64,000 bases of DNA from an uncultured Lachnospira sp. (GCA_934343805.1 CAKRIN010000003.1:78482-142481), one strand, 5' to 3'; counted from the first letter of the stretch, positions 1 through 9,689 are shown. Numbers and translations: made by a program. The notes: a model not told the origin generated them from the letters alone.

Positions 1-223
1 AGATGATATTCTTGATGTTACAAGCTCATTAGAGGAGCTTGGTAAACCGGTATTTTCAGATGAAAAGAATAATAAAACAACATATGTTACATTATATGGA
101 ATTGACAAGGCAAATAAAGATGTAGACGAGATGTCCAAGGAAGCTATTGCAATTATAAAAAGTATTGGTGAGAACGAATTTCTTGAGACTCTCATAGTTA
201 ATATGATTAATCGTAGCAAATAA
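1..223 (+). CDS. ispA: Polyprenyl (farnesyl/geranyl) diphosphate synthase, C-terminal end
   Basis: The window opens inside this gene; 73 codons remain before the TAA stop. The first residues read DDILDVT, which fits the second aspartate-rich motif of trans-isoprenyl diphosphate synthases. It is followed by a GKPVFSDEKNNKTTY segment typical of the IspA family C-terminus. The enzyme condenses isopentenyl diphosphate with allylic diphosphates in the cytoplasm. It lies 12 bases upstream of dxs, as in the Bacillus xseB-ispA-dxs order, so the two are probably co-transcribed. Chain-length specificity cannot be judged because the first aspartate-rich motif lies outside the window. Confidence 0.85.
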   Translation, partial: DDILDVTSSLEELGKPVFSDEKNNKTTYVTLYGIDKANKDVDEMSKEAIAIIKSIGENEFLETLIVNMINRSK

Positions 224-235
224 AGCAGGTGTATT

Positions 236-2125
236 ATGATTCTTGAAAAGATAAATAAACCAAATGATATTAAAAAGTTATCTCCAATTGAATATAATCA
301 GCTTGCAGATGAAATCAGAGGTTTTCTTATTGACAAAATAAGTAAAACTGGTGGACATCTGGCTTCTAATCTGGGCGTAGTCGAATTAACAATGGCGCTT
401 CATCTTGCTTTTAATCTTCCGCAGGACAAGCTTATATGGGATGTAGGACATCAGTCTTACACACATAAAATCCTTACTGGAAGAAAGAATCAGTTTGACC
501 AGTTAAGAAAGTTCGGAGGAATGAGTGGATTTCCGAAAAGAAATGAAAGTCATTTTGATGCATTTGATACAGGACACAGTTCTACGTCAATATCAGCAGG
601 ACTTGGTCTTGTTAAAGCACGTGATATAAAAGATGAACATTATAGTGTTGTATCAGTTATAGGTGATGGAGCTCTTACAGGTGGAATGGCTTATGAGGCA
701 CTTAATAATGCATCATCATTGAAGACTAATTTTATTATTGTGCTAAATGATAATACAATGTCTATTGCCAAGAATGTTGGAGGCGTTCCCAATATGCTGA
801 GTGATATCAGATCTTCTGATTCATATTATGATTTGAAGGAAAATGTTGCTAACACATTATATAAGCTTCCGGGTGGCAGTCATGTTGTTGATAAGCTCAA
901 GAAAACAAAAAGCAATTTAAAGCAGATGATCTTACCAAATCAGATGTTTGAAAGCATGGGAATATCTTATCTTGGACCTGTTAATGGGCATGATATAGAA
1001 AAACTGATTAAAGTATTTCATGTTGCAAGAAGAATTAATGGAGCAGTTATTGTACATGTTGTTACGCATAAAGGACATGGATATAAACCTGCAGAACGCA
1101 ACCCTGCGAAATTTCATGGGATCGGTCCGTTTGATATTGCAACCGGCATGGAACTTGCTACATCAGATAAGCCTACATATTCTGATGTTTTTTCTGAATC
1201 GATATGCAGAATTGCCAAGAAAGATAAAAATGTTGTCGCTGTAACTGCAGCCATGCCGGATGGAACCGGGCTTCATAAGTTCTCTAAATGGTTTCCTGAC
1301 AGATTCTTTGATGTTGGAATTGCAGAAGAACATGCAGTAACATTCTCAGCAGGGATGGCTGCCGGCGGTTTAAAGCCTGTATTCGCTGTGTATTCATCTT
1401 TTTTGCAAAGAGCATATGACCAGATTCTGCATGATGTATGTATACAGCATCTTCATGTTGTGTTTGCCATTGACAGGGCTGGACTTGTTGGAAGTGATGG
1501 CGAAACACATCAGGGAATATTTGATTTATCATTTTTAACTTCGATTCCTAATATGACTGTTATTGCGCCTAAGAATGGTAATGAGCTTTCTGCAATGCTT
1601 GAATTTGCACTGCTTAATTTCAATTCTCCAATCGCAATCAGGTATCCAAGAGGAGCTGCATTTGACGGGCTAGAGGAGTTTAATGAGCCAATACGTTTTG
1701 CCAGATCCGAGATGATATATGAGGAGTCAGATATTGCATTACTTGCAGTGGGAAATATGGTTGTAACGGCATTGGAAGTAAGAGATAAGCTGAAAGAAAA
1801 GGGATATAATGTAAGTGTTGTTAACGCAAGATTTGTTAAACCTATAGATAAAGATATGATCAACAGGCTGGCTGCTAATCACAGGCTTATTGTAACGATG
1901 GAAGAAAATGTTTTGTCTGGAGGCTTCGGAGAATCAGTCTGTCAATATGTCAATGAAACTGATATTTCTGTCAAAGTGCAGAATATAGCACTTCCAGATG
2001 ATTATGTCGAGCATGGTAATGTTAATATTCTCCGTAAGGAACAGGGTGTTGACAGTTGTTCTGTTGTCACAAAGGTACTTAATTGCTGGGCAAATGTTTT
2101 AAATAAGGATAAGAATTATGAGTAA
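236..2125 (+). CDS. dxs: 1-deoxy-D-xylulose-5-phosphate synthase
   Basis: This is the thiamine-diphosphate enzyme that joins pyruvate and glyceraldehyde-3-phosphate in the first step of the MEP isoprenoid pathway. The 629 residues match the family length. A thiamine-diphosphate and Mg2+ site, GDGALTGGMAYEALNNA, lies near residues 143-160, and the GIAEEHAV segment with the catalytic glutamate lies near 361. The C-terminal transketolase-like domain is complete. The ATG follows a weak GCAGGTG ribosome site. The last 8 bases overlap tlyA, which suggests translational coupling. Together with the upstream ispA it forms an isoprenoid module. Confidence 0.97.
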   Translation: MILEKINKPNDIKKLSPIEYNQLADEIRGFLIDKISKTGGHLASNLGVVELTMALHLAFNLPQDKLIWDVGHQSYTHKILTGRKNQFDQLRKFGGMSGFPKRNESHFDAFDTGHSSTSISAGLGLVKARDIKDEHYSVVSVIGDGALTGGMAYEALNNASSLKTNFIIVLNDNTMSIAKNVGGVPNMLSDIRSSDSYYDLKENVANTLYKLPGGSHVVDKLKKTKSNLKQMILPNQMFESMGISYLGPVNGHDIEKLIKVFHVARRINGAVIVHVVTHKGHGYKPAERNPAKFHGIGPFDIATGMELATSDKPTYSDVFSESICRIAKKDKNVVAVTAAMPDGTGLHKFSKWFPDRFFDVGIAEEHAVTFSAGMAAGGLKPVFAVYSSFLQRAYDQILHDVCIQHLHVVFAIDRAGLVGSDGETHQGIFDLSFLTSIPNMTVIAPKNGNELSAMLEFALLNFNSPIAIRYPRGAAFDGLEEFNEPIRFARSEMIYEESDIALLAVGNMVVTALEVRDKLKEKGYNVSVVNARFVKPIDKDMINRLAANHRLIVTMEENVLSGGFGESVCQYVNETDISVKVQNIALPDDYVEHGNVNILRKEQGVDSCSVVTKVLNCWANVLNKDKNYE

Positions 2126-2921
2126 AGAAAGATTAGATGTTTTATTAGTTAATAAAGGACTTGCAGCTTCAAGGGAAAAAGCCAAAGCTATAATTATGTC
2201 TGGAAATGTATATGTTGACGGACAAAAAGAAGATAAAGCAGGTCAGGCTTTTCCAGATACGGCTGCTATTGAAGTAAGAGGAAATACTCTAAAATATGTT
2301 AGCAGAGGCGGACTTAAGCTTGAAAAAGCAATGGAGAATTTCGATGTAACACTTGAAGGCAAAATCTGCATGGATGTAGGCTCGTCGACAGGAGGATTTA
2401 CAGACTGTATGCTTCAGAATGGTGCTGTTAAAGTATATGCTGTAGATGTCGGACATGGACAGCTTGACTGGAGATTAAGGAATGATGAACGTGTTGTCTG
2501 TATGGAAAAAACAAATATAAGATATGTTACCCCTGATGATGTTGCAGACAGAATTCAGTTTTCAAGCATAGATGTATCGTTTATCTCATTAACAAAGGTT
2601 CTGACTCCTGTGAAGGAATTACTGACTGATGACGGACAGATAGTATGCCTTATAAAGCCACAGTTTGAGGCAGGCAGGGATAAAGTTGGAAAACATGGAG
2701 TTGTCAGAGATAAGGAAGTTCATATTGATGTAATCAATAAAGTTATTGATTATGCTTCTTCAATTGGTTTTGAGATACTTAATCTTGAGTTCAGCCCGGT
2801 TAAAGGTCCTGAAGGGAATATTGAATATCTGCTTCATCTGCAGAAGGTTTTAACACCGGTTAATAAAGAAATTCCATTTGTTGTTGAAAATGTAGTTGAT
2901 AAAGCACACGAAACATTGTAA
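2118..2921 (+). CDS. tlyA: TlyA-family rRNA 2'-O-methyltransferase (S4 + FtsJ-like)
   Basis: The protein has 267 residues. An N-terminal S4 RNA-binding domain (about 1-60, starting SKERLDVLLVNKGLAASREK) is followed by an FtsJ-like methyltransferase domain. The SAM-binding motif DVGSSTGGFTDCML lies near residues 85-98. Characterised TlyA proteins methylate ribose in 16S and/or 23S rRNA; some relatives were annotated as haemolysins. The start codon overlaps the end of dxs. The dxs-tlyA pairing is conserved in Bacillus (yqxC). The substrate nucleotide in this organism is inferred only from the family. Confidence 0.93.
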   Translation: MSKERLDVLLVNKGLAASREKAKAIIMSGNVYVDGQKEDKAGQAFPDTAAIEVRGNTLKYVSRGGLKLEKAMENFDVTLEGKICMDVGSSTGGFTDCMLQNGAVKVYAVDVGHGQLDWRLRNDERVVCMEKTNIRYVTPDDVADRIQFSSIDVSFISLTKVLTPVKELLTDDGQIVCLIKPQFEAGRDKVGKHGVVRDKEVHIDVINKVIDYASSIGFEILNLEFSPVKGPEGNIEYLLHLQKVLTPVNKEIPFVVENVVDKAHETL

Positions 2922-2961
2922 TATATATTTAATTCTTTTCGTATACTAAATGAGGTTATTC

Positions 2962-3849
2962 ATGAAGCATTTTTATATTGTAACTAACAGATATAAAGAT
3001 CCAGAAGGTGTGAACACCCGTAGAATTGCAGCCTTTCTTCAATCAAAAGGTGCAATATGTGTGTGCCAGATGGATCAGGATGAACATTATAATTCTGATG
3101 AAAGATACGCATATAGTGATTCCAGTCTTGTTCCGGACGATGCAGAATGTGTAATTGTTCTTGGCGGGGATGGTACTTTGATTCAGGCATCAAGGGAACT
3201 TTCAGATAAGAAGATACCATTTATCGGGGTTAATATAGGAACGCTGGGATATCTTACAGATACAGATATGTCAAGAGTTGAGGAAACTCTCGAATGTCTT
3301 ATCAGGGATGAATATGACATTGACAGCCGTATGATGCTGGATGGATGTATATATCGTAATGGTGAATGCATTTTTACAGATATGGCACTTAACGATGTTG
3401 TTATTAATAGAAATGGTGCTCTGCGTATTATTGATTTTGATATATATGTTAATGGAGAGTATCTTAATACTTATTCTGCTGATGGAGTAATAGTATCTAC
3501 AGCGACAGGTTCAACTGCATACAGCCTTTCAGCCGGTGGACCAATAATACAACCGACAGCAAGGCTTATAATGGTAACTCCGATATGTGCACATTCTCTT
3601 AATCAGAGAAGCATAATATTTGGTGCAGAAGATGAGATTATGATTATTATGAAAGATAATAAGATGGCATCTGGGAGAAAAGCGGGATCGTTGAAAAGCG
3701 ACAGTGCCAGAGTTGCCACATTTGACGGAGAAAGTTATTGTGAACTTGTAACAGGAGACAGAATTGTAATCACACAATCAGATAGAATTTCACAATTCGT
3801 TAAGACGAGCAGAGTATCATTTCTTGAACGAATAAGAAATAAAATGTAA
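2962..3849 (+). CDS. nadK: NAD kinase
   Basis: ATP- or polyphosphate-dependent NAD+ phosphorylation to NADP+ in the cytoplasm. The diacylglycerol-kinase-like fold is shown by the GGDGT motif near residue 68, the NIGTLGYLTD segment after it, and GSTAYSLSAGGP near 183-194. I chose the ATG at 2962 because TGAGG lies 6 bases upstream. An in-frame ATG at 2950 would overlap that ribosome site and add 4 residues. The resulting 295 residues fit the family. The gene sits between tlyA and argR, a common clostridial insertion relative to Bacillus. Confidence 0.95.
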   Translation: MKHFYIVTNRYKDPEGVNTRRIAAFLQSKGAICVCQMDQDEHYNSDERYAYSDSSLVPDDAECVIVLGGDGTLIQASRELSDKKIPFIGVNIGTLGYLTDTDMSRVEETLECLIRDEYDIDSRMMLDGCIYRNGECIFTDMALNDVVINRNGALRIIDFDIYVNGEYLNTYSADGVIVSTATGSTAYSLSAGGPIIQPTARLIMVTPICAHSLNQRSIIFGAEDEIMIIMKDNKMASGRKAGSLKSDSARVATFDGESYCELVTGDRIVITQSDRISQFVKTSRVSFLERIRNKM

Positions 3850-3876
3850 TTGTATCATTTAATACAGAGGGTGTAT

Positions 3877-4335
3877 ATGAAAACAGACAGACATAAGAAA
3901 ATACTTGAACTTATAGATAAATATGAAATTGGAACGCAGGAGGAACTTGCTAATATTCTTAACGAGGAAGGCTATAATGTAACTCAGGCAACTGTATCCA
4001 GAGATATAAGAGAGCTTAATCTGTCGAAGGTTTCTGTAGATGGCAGAAGAACAAGATATTCGACACTTATAAAGGAAAAGTCGGTTTCAGGAGACAAGTT
4101 CCTAAGAGTTCTGAAAGAAGCATATGTATCTATGGATATGGCGCAGAACATACTTGTTATTAAGACGGCTCCAGGAATGGCTATGGCTGTGTGTGCAGCT
4201 TTGGATGCATTGGAATGGAATGAAATTGTAGGCTCTATTGCAGGAGATGACACGATAATGTGTGCGGTCAGAACTGTTAATGATACATTACTTGTCATGA
4301 ATAAAATCAAGAAACTTATAAAAAGAACAGATTGA
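3877..4335 (+). CDS. argR: Arginine repressor ArgR/AhrC
   Basis: A 152-residue regulator of arginine biosynthesis and catabolism. The N-terminal winged helix-turn-helix includes ATVSRDIRELNLSKV (about residues 38-52). The C-terminal arginine-binding and hexamerisation domain includes GDDTIMCAVR (about 124-133). The ATG at 3877 follows an AGAGGG ribosome site. An in-frame TTG at 3850 would add 9 atypical residues, so I rejected it. It is immediately upstream of recN, as ahrC is in Bacillus. ArgR operators were not searched for in the window, and no arginine genes are present here. Confidence 0.95.
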   Translation: MKTDRHKKILELIDKYEIGTQEELANILNEEGYNVTQATVSRDIRELNLSKVSVDGRRTRYSTLIKEKSVSGDKFLRVLKEAYVSMDMAQNILVIKTAPGMAMAVCAALDALEWNEIVGSIAGDDTIMCAVRTVNDTLLVMNKIKKLIKRTD

Positions 4336-4349
4336 ATAAAGGATGAAGT

Positions 4350-6023
4350 ATGCTGATTAATTTACATGTAAGAAATCTGGCTTTAATTGAAGAAGAAGAT
4401 ATAGATTTTGGAGAAGGACTTAATATACTTTCAGGTGAAACAGGAGCTGGAAAGTCAATAATATTAGGGTCTATTAATGCAGCTTTAGGAAGCAAGACGT
4501 CTCCTGATTTTATTAGAACAGGCTGTGATTATGGTCTTGCGGAGATAACCTTTTACGTTCCTGAACACAAAAGAGAAGTTCTTAAAGCTATGGGAGTTGA
4601 AGAAATCGACGATGGAGAGCTTGTAATATCAAGAAAAATTATGCAGTCAAGATCACAGATAAAGGTTAATGGACAAGCTTTTACATCTGCACAGACAAGG
4701 CTTCTTGCACATGAACTGATTGATATACATGGACAACATGACAATCAGATTCTTATGGATGAGAATAATCATCTTGATGTGATTGATGAATATGATAATG
4801 ATAATATCAGCTCAATATTAAAAGAATATCAGGACTCTTATAAAGAATATTTAAAGTGCAAAAAAGCATATAATAGTCTTTCTATTGATGAGGAAGAGCG
4901 TAGAAAAGAAACTGCATTTCTGGAATATGAAATTAATGAATTAGAATCTGCTGCATTAAAGCCTGGTGAAGATGAAGAACTTGAATGCGAGTATCGCAGG
5001 ATGAATAATTATCAGAAAATAGCAGATAATCTGTCAGAGGTATCAATGCTTTTAAGCGATGGAGAACATAATCTGTGTGATATGGCAGGACAGGCTGTAA
5101 AATGCATGATTCAGGCAAGTGAATATGATGAGACATTAAGCGATAACAGTAATATATTATCTGATATAGAAAGTCTTTTATCGGATGTATCTCATAATTT
5201 ATCAGTCTATATGTCAGACTTTTCATTTGACCAGAGTTCTTTTGTACAGCTTGAAGAGCGGCTTGATCTTATTAATTCGCTTAAGATGAAGTATGCAGAT
5301 TCTATAGACAGGATATTGGAGATACTTGAACAGAAACGACAGAAATTAGAAGAATTTAATGATTATGATGCTGTTATTTTATCAAGGAAAAATGAGCTTG
5401 ATAATTCCTATAAAAAGCTTAAAAATATTGGGAAAAAGCTGAGTTCTGCAAGAAAAAAGGCTGCCCAAGGATTTACAGGTGAGATAACAGATGCATTAAA
5501 AGAACTTAATTTCCTTGATGTTAAGTTTGAAGTTCTATTTACAGATAAAGATGCTGACCAGAGAGGAATGGACAGCGTATGCTTTATGATTTCGACTAAT
5601 CCTGGGGAAGCTCTTAAACCACTGGCAAGGATTGCATCAGGAGGAGAATTATCACGAATTATGCTTGCAATCAAAAGTGTTATGGCAGAGTCCGACCTTA
5701 ATAAGACTCTTATATTTGATGAAATAGATGCTGGAATTAGTGGAAAGACAGCCCAGATGGTTGCTGAAAAGCTTAGCAGGATATCAGGCAATAATCAGAT
5801 TATATGCATAACACATCTTCCACAGATAGCTGCAATGGCAGATTCACATTATGTTATTGCAAAGTCAACAAAGGATAATCGCACGATCAGTAATATAAGA
5901 AGGTTATCAGAGGATGAAAGTATTTATGAAATTGCAAGAATGCTTGGTGGAAAAGATATAACAGAAGCAGTAATTCTTAATGCAAAAGAACTTAAAAGCA
6001 CAGCCAAAGCCATGAAGCTGTAA
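4350..6023 (+). CDS. recN: DNA repair protein RecN
   Basis: An SMC-like ATPase that acts at DNA double-strand breaks with RecA. The 557 residues show a Walker A motif GETGAGKS (about 30-37), a long central coiled coil, an ABC-type signature GGELSR (about 431) and a Walker B segment FDEIDAGISG (about 455-464). The length is normal for the family. The ATG follows AAAGGATG. Its place between argR and spoIVB matches Bacillus and many clostridia. No SOS box was recognised in the short argR-recN gap, so it is probably read through from upstream. Confidence 0.96.
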   Translation: MLINLHVRNLALIEEEDIDFGEGLNILSGETGAGKSIILGSINAALGSKTSPDFIRTGCDYGLAEITFYVPEHKREVLKAMGVEEIDDGELVISRKIMQSRSQIKVNGQAFTSAQTRLLAHELIDIHGQHDNQILMDENNHLDVIDEYDNDNISSILKEYQDSYKEYLKCKKAYNSLSIDEEERRKETAFLEYEINELESAALKPGEDEELECEYRRMNNYQKIADNLSEVSMLLSDGEHNLCDMAGQAVKCMIQASEYDETLSDNSNILSDIESLLSDVSHNLSVYMSDFSFDQSSFVQLEERLDLINSLKMKYADSIDRILEILEQKRQKLEEFNDYDAVILSRKNELDNSYKKLKNIGKKLSSARKKAAQGFTGEITDALKELNFLDVKFEVLFTDKDADQRGMDSVCFMISTNPGEALKPLARIASGGELSRIMLAIKSVMAESDLNKTLIFDEIDAGISGKTAQMVAEKLSRISGNNQIICITHLPQIAAMADSHYVIAKSTKDNRTISNIRRLSEDESIYEIARMLGGKDITEAVILNAKELKSTAKAMKL

Positions 6024-6118
6024 TTTTATATTTTAATAGCAGATTATATTTACAGTAATCTCCTTTTTAAAAGTTTTTATTTTGCTAATACTATTTTTAT
6101 ATAGATGGAGGACAGCGT

Positions 6119-7360
6119 ATGAAAGCTTTTAAAAAGAGATTACTTTATTTATGTATAGCTGCAGTATGTATTCTTATACCTGGTGTTGTATATTGTAATT
6201 CTGTAAAGAAAAAAATTCCTGACAAGCTGTATATACATGTACAGGATAAAGCAGTTGTTTCTATAGGAGTTCCGGTAGTTGGTTCTGTATATGAAAGTGT
6301 ATCAGATAAATATATAGATGCTGCTTATTTTAACAATAAAGTTACTATACATTCTGGAAATACAGGGAAATATCATGTTAATTATAAACTTTTTGGAATT
6401 ATTCCAATTGCCAGAACAGATGTTGAGGTTGTTAATGAAAAATATGTGTATACTGGAGGATTTCAAGTTGGAATATATCTTAAATGCGATGGAATATATG
6501 TAGTTAATACTGAAACTATATGTACAGATGATGGTCAGAATATTGCACCCGCAAAAGGATTAATAAAAAAGGGTGATTACATTATTGAAGCTGATAATGA
6601 AAAACTTCAGACTAAAGAGCAGTTATCACAGATTATATCTGAGTGTGAAGGCCAGCCGGTAAGCCTCGCAATACGTAGAGATGGACAAATAAGCTATACT
6701 GATGTTACTCCTGTGAAAAATGTTGCCGGTGAATATAAGGCTGGAATATGGATCAAAGATGACACTCAGGGGGTTGGAACAGTAACATATGTATGCGATG
6801 ATGGCAGATTTGCTGCATTAGGACATGGAATCTCAGATAACGAGACAGGCAGAGTCTTAGAAATAACAGGTGGTAATATATATAAAACGAGGATTCTGTC
6901 TATTGTACCGGGAAAGAACGGAGAACCAGGAGAACTGCTAGGGACAATTGATTACAAACAGGAAAATATCACAGGTAATATTAATAAAAATACCAATAAA
7001 GGAATATATGGAGAGAATGCATATTCTTTTTATGAGGAATTTTCTCCGGATTTAATGCCTGTAGGAGGATCATATGAGGTCAGAAAAGGTAAGGCATATA
7101 TAAGATTTTATACTAATGGCAGCTTCAATGATTACGAAATAGAAATTAATAACATCAGGTATGCAGAGTCAAAAAATATTACATTTAAGGTAACATCTCC
7201 AGAACTTTTAAAACTTACTAATGGAATAGTTCAAGGGATGAGTGGAAGTCCTATAATTCAGGATGGAAAAATAATTGGAGCTGTAACACATGTATTTGTA
7301 GATGATTCTACTTGCGGTTATGGCATATTTATTGATAAAATGCTTGAAGAAAATAATTAA
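6119..7360 (+). CDS. spoIVB: Stage IV sporulation serine protease SpoIVB (S55 family)
   Basis: In spore formers this protease is secreted from the forespore and triggers pro-sigma-K processing. The 413 residues carry an N-terminal membrane or signal segment (about 8-26), a PDZ domain (about 130-200) and an S55 peptidase domain. His236 lies in ALGHGISD and the serine motif GMSGSPI is near residues 373-379, so the active site looks intact. GGAGG lies 8 bases before the ATG. It is followed by a transporter 12 bases downstream rather than directly by spo0A. Its presence suggests a sporulating ancestor or organism; whether this strain sporulates is not shown here. Confidence 0.94.
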   Translation: MKAFKKRLLYLCIAAVCILIPGVVYCNSVKKKIPDKLYIHVQDKAVVSIGVPVVGSVYESVSDKYIDAAYFNNKVTIHSGNTGKYHVNYKLFGIIPIARTDVEVVNEKYVYTGGFQVGIYLKCDGIYVVNTETICTDDGQNIAPAKGLIKKGDYIIEADNEKLQTKEQLSQIISECEGQPVSLAIRRDGQISYTDVTPVKNVAGEYKAGIWIKDDTQGVGTVTYVCDDGRFAALGHGISDNETGRVLEITGGNIYKTRILSIVPGKNGEPGELLGTIDYKQENITGNINKNTNKGIYGENAYSFYEEFSPDLMPVGGSYEVRKGKAYIRFYTNGSFNDYEIEINNIRYAESKNITFKVTSPELLKLTNGIVQGMSGSPIIQDGKIIGAVTHVFVDDSTCGYGIFIDKMLEENN

Positions 7361-7372
7361 AAGAGGATAACA

Positions 7373-8722
7373 ATGGAAAGAGAAAAATTTGGAAGCAGAC
7401 TTGGATTCATACTTATTAGTGCAGGCTGCGCAATAGGAATAGGAAATGTTTGGCGTTTCCCTTATATAGCGGGTAATAATGGCGGAGGATTATTTGTGGC
7501 ATTGTATATGATATTTCTTTTGCTGTTTGGAATACCAATATTATCTATGGAACTGTCTATGGGAAGAGCCTCTAAAAGCAGTATAATCAGGGCTTATCAC
7601 AAGCTTGAAAAGCCAGGACATAAATGGCACATACATGGATATGTGGGAATGGTTGGAAACTATATACTGCTTTTCTTTTATACGACTGTTTCGGGATGGA
7701 TGTTAGGATACTTTATAAAGTATTTAACAGGAAATATTACAAAGCAGACTGATAGCAGACAGATGTTTGCAGATGTAACAGCTGATCCGTTAATAATGTT
7801 TATCTGGATGGCAATAATTGTAATGATAGCAATAATTGTATGCAGCATGGGACTTCAGAATGGAGTGGAAAAGATCACAAAATATATGATGCTTATTTTA
7901 TTAGGGCTTATCGTTGTTCTTGCTATTCATAGTCTTACACTTCCTGGAGCAATAAAAGGAATTAAATATTTTATTGTTCCTGATATTAGCCAGATTCAAA
8001 AAACGGGTGTTGCAAACGTAATCATTGAAGCTATGAGACAGGCGTTCTTTACACTTAGTGTGGGTATGGGCTCAATGATGATTTTTGGAAGTTATATTGA
8101 TAAAGAAAGAGCACTTACTGGGGAAGGCATTCAGATTACAATACTTGATACATTTGTGGCAATTATGTCCGGAGTAATCATATTCCCGGCATGTATGTCA
8201 TATGATATTCCTACAGACAGCGGGCCAAGTCTTATATTCGTTACACTTCCTAAGGTGTTTGAGCATATGTCAGGTGGCAGATTCTGGGGTGCAATGTTTT
8301 TCCTTTTTATGACATTTGCAGCTCTTTCTACTGTTATAGCAGTTCTTGAAAATATATTTGCATGTAACATGGAGACATTTGGATGGAACAGAAAGAAAGC
8401 GGGAATCGTTAATCTTTTTATAATTATTATTATGAGTATACCATGCGTTCTTGGGTTCAATATTCTTAGCAGCTTTGCTCCTCTTGGAGCAGGAAGCACA
8501 GTGCTTGATCTGGAGGATTTTCTTGTCAGCAGTATAATTCTTCCAGTTGGAAGTCTGATAATTCTTTTATTCTGTACTTCAAAGTATGGATGGGGATTTG
8601 AGAACTATATATCAGAGGTGAATACAGGAAAAGGAATTAAAATGCCTCGTGTATTAAAATTTTATCTTAAGTACATACTTCCTTTGGTAATATTATTTAT
8701 TATTATTGATGGACTTATATAA
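7373..8722 (+). CDS. Neurotransmitter:sodium symporter (NSS/SNF) family transporter
   Basis: A 449-residue polytopic membrane protein of the LeuT-like NSS family, which imports amino acids or related compounds with Na+. The hallmark GIGNVWRFPYIAGNNGGG of the first transmembrane helix lies near residues 22-40. About 11 hydrophobic helices follow. The start is 12 bases after spoIVB and has an AAGAGGAT ribosome site, so the two are likely one transcript. The substrate cannot be predicted. Its place between spoIVB and spo0A breaks an otherwise conserved pair. Confidence 0.92.
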   Translation: MEREKFGSRLGFILISAGCAIGIGNVWRFPYIAGNNGGGLFVALYMIFLLLFGIPILSMELSMGRASKSSIIRAYHKLEKPGHKWHIHGYVGMVGNYILLFFYTTVSGWMLGYFIKYLTGNITKQTDSRQMFADVTADPLIMFIWMAIIVMIAIIVCSMGLQNGVEKITKYMMLILLGLIVVLAIHSLTLPGAIKGIKYFIVPDISQIQKTGVANVIIEAMRQAFFTLSVGMGSMMIFGSYIDKERALTGEGIQITILDTFVAIMSGVIIFPACMSYDIPTDSGPSLIFVTLPKVFEHMSGGRFWGAMFFLFMTFAALSTVIAVLENIFACNMETFGWNRKKAGIVNLFIIIIMSIPCVLGFNILSSFAPLGAGSTVLDLEDFLVSSIILPVGSLIILLFCTSKYGWGFENYISEVNTGKGIKMPRVLKFYLKYILPLVILFIIIDGLI

Positions 8723-8728
8723 ATGATT

Positions 8729-8745
8729 TGTCGAATAATGTCGAA
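8729..8745 (+). promoter_or_regulatory. Two tandem Spo0A boxes upstream of spo0A
   Basis: Two exact TGTCGAA heptamers lie at 8729-8735 and 8739-8745, spaced 10 bases (one helical turn). They match the Spo0A-P recognition consensus TGNCGAA. They lie about 30-45 bases upstream of the -35 element of the spo0A promoter. That placement suits autoregulation by Spo0A-P. Function is inferred from the sequence match and position. Confidence 0.75.
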
Positions 8746-8773
8746 TGATGCGATAATTTGCGTTAAAAAGAAG

Positions 8774-8802
8774 TTGCAGTATTTCCCAAAAATATTTATA
8801 AT
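8774..8802 (+). promoter_or_regulatory. Vegetative-type promoter of spo0A
   Basis: TTGCAG (8774-8779) and a perfect TATAAT (8797-8802) are separated by 17 bases, fitting a sigma-A promoter. The expected start is near 8809, giving a leader of about 50 bases. I saw no convincing sigma-H promoter here, although Bacillus spo0A has one. Confidence 0.72.
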
Positions 8803-8861
8803 TATCATTGTGAGTTTATTAGTCGGATGAATTCTTTGAGTTATGAAAGGGCTTATGGTTT

Positions 8862-9647
8862 ATGGAGAGGACTAGAGTAGCTATTGCAGATGATAATCAG
8901 AATATTCTGGAAGCACTTAAAGATGTAATAGACGATGAGGAAGATATGACAATCGTTGGAACAGCAGATAATGGAGCAGATACTGTTACAATGATTAAAG
9001 AAAGCAGACCTGATATAGTTCTTCTGGATCTTATTATGCCGGGAATTGACGGAATAACAGTGATGGAAAAGGTACGGCAGGACAAATCATTTGATTCAAA
9101 GCCTGATTTTATTGTGATTAGTGCTGTTGGACGTGATAGTGTGACAGAAGATGCATTTAATATGGGAGCAGCATATTACATAATGAAACCTTTTGATAAT
9201 GATGTTCTGATAAACAGGATACGTTATATCCGCAATCAGCACAATGATACTGGCATTAAAAAAGTATCAAAGGAACCGGTATCTATATCAGACAGAAATC
9301 TCGAAAATGATATTACAAATATAATTCATGATATTGGAATTCCAGCCCATATAAAGGGGTATCAGTATCTGAGAGATTCTATTATACTTTCTGTTAAAGA
9401 TAATGAAGTTATTAACAGTGTAACAAAAGTTTTATATCCAACAATTTCAAAAAAATATGATACAACACCAAGCCGCGTGGAAAGAGCTATAAGACACGCT
9501 ATTGAAGTTGCATGGAACAGGGGAAATACAGATACACTTAATGATCTTTTCGGATATACAATTAATGGAGGGAAGGGAAAACCAACTAATTCAGAATTTA
9601 TTGCATTGATATCTGATAAAATAAGACTGCAGTATAATATACATTAA
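8862..9647 (+). CDS. spo0A: Sporulation master response regulator Spo0A
   Basis: A 261-residue response regulator that controls entry into sporulation and stationary-phase programmes. The receiver domain (about 1-120) has the acidic pair D10/D11, phospho-acceptor D56 in [11 protein letters not shown] and the conserved lysine K109 in YIMKPF. The C-terminal Spo0A DNA-binding domain (about 150-261) includes the [19 protein letters not shown] recognition region. Its own promoter and two 0A boxes lie upstream, so autoregulation is likely. The ATG follows GAAAGGG at a longish spacing of 10 bases. All key residues look intact. Confidence 0.97.
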   Translation: MERTRVAIADDNQNILEALKDVIDDEEDMTIVGTADNGADTVTMIKESRPDIVLLDLIMPGIDGITVMEKVRQDKSFDSKPDFIVISAVGRDSVTEDAFNMGAAYYIMKPFDNDVLINRIRYIRNQHNDTGIKKVSKEPVSISDRNLENDITNIIHDIGIPAHIKGYQYLRDSIILSVKDNEVINSVTKVLYPTISKKYDTTPSRVERAIRHAIEVAWNRGNTDTLNDLFGYTINGGKGKPTNSEFIALISDKIRLQYNIH

Positions 9648-9689
9648 TGATAATTCACACATTTTTCACCTATTATTTTGCAGAATACC

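Noticed and set aside
6024..6118. Possible sigma-G promoter before spoIVB (AATACTA near 6087-6093)
   Set aside because: The -10-like match is imperfect and no TGAATA-type -35 lies at the right distance.
8803..8861. Possible sigma-H promoter for spo0A (GATGAATTC near 8826)
   Set aside because: No AGGA-type -35 element lies about 13 bases upstream.
9648..9689. Search for a terminator after spo0A
   Set aside because: No stem with a T run was found; transcription may run through to the next gene.
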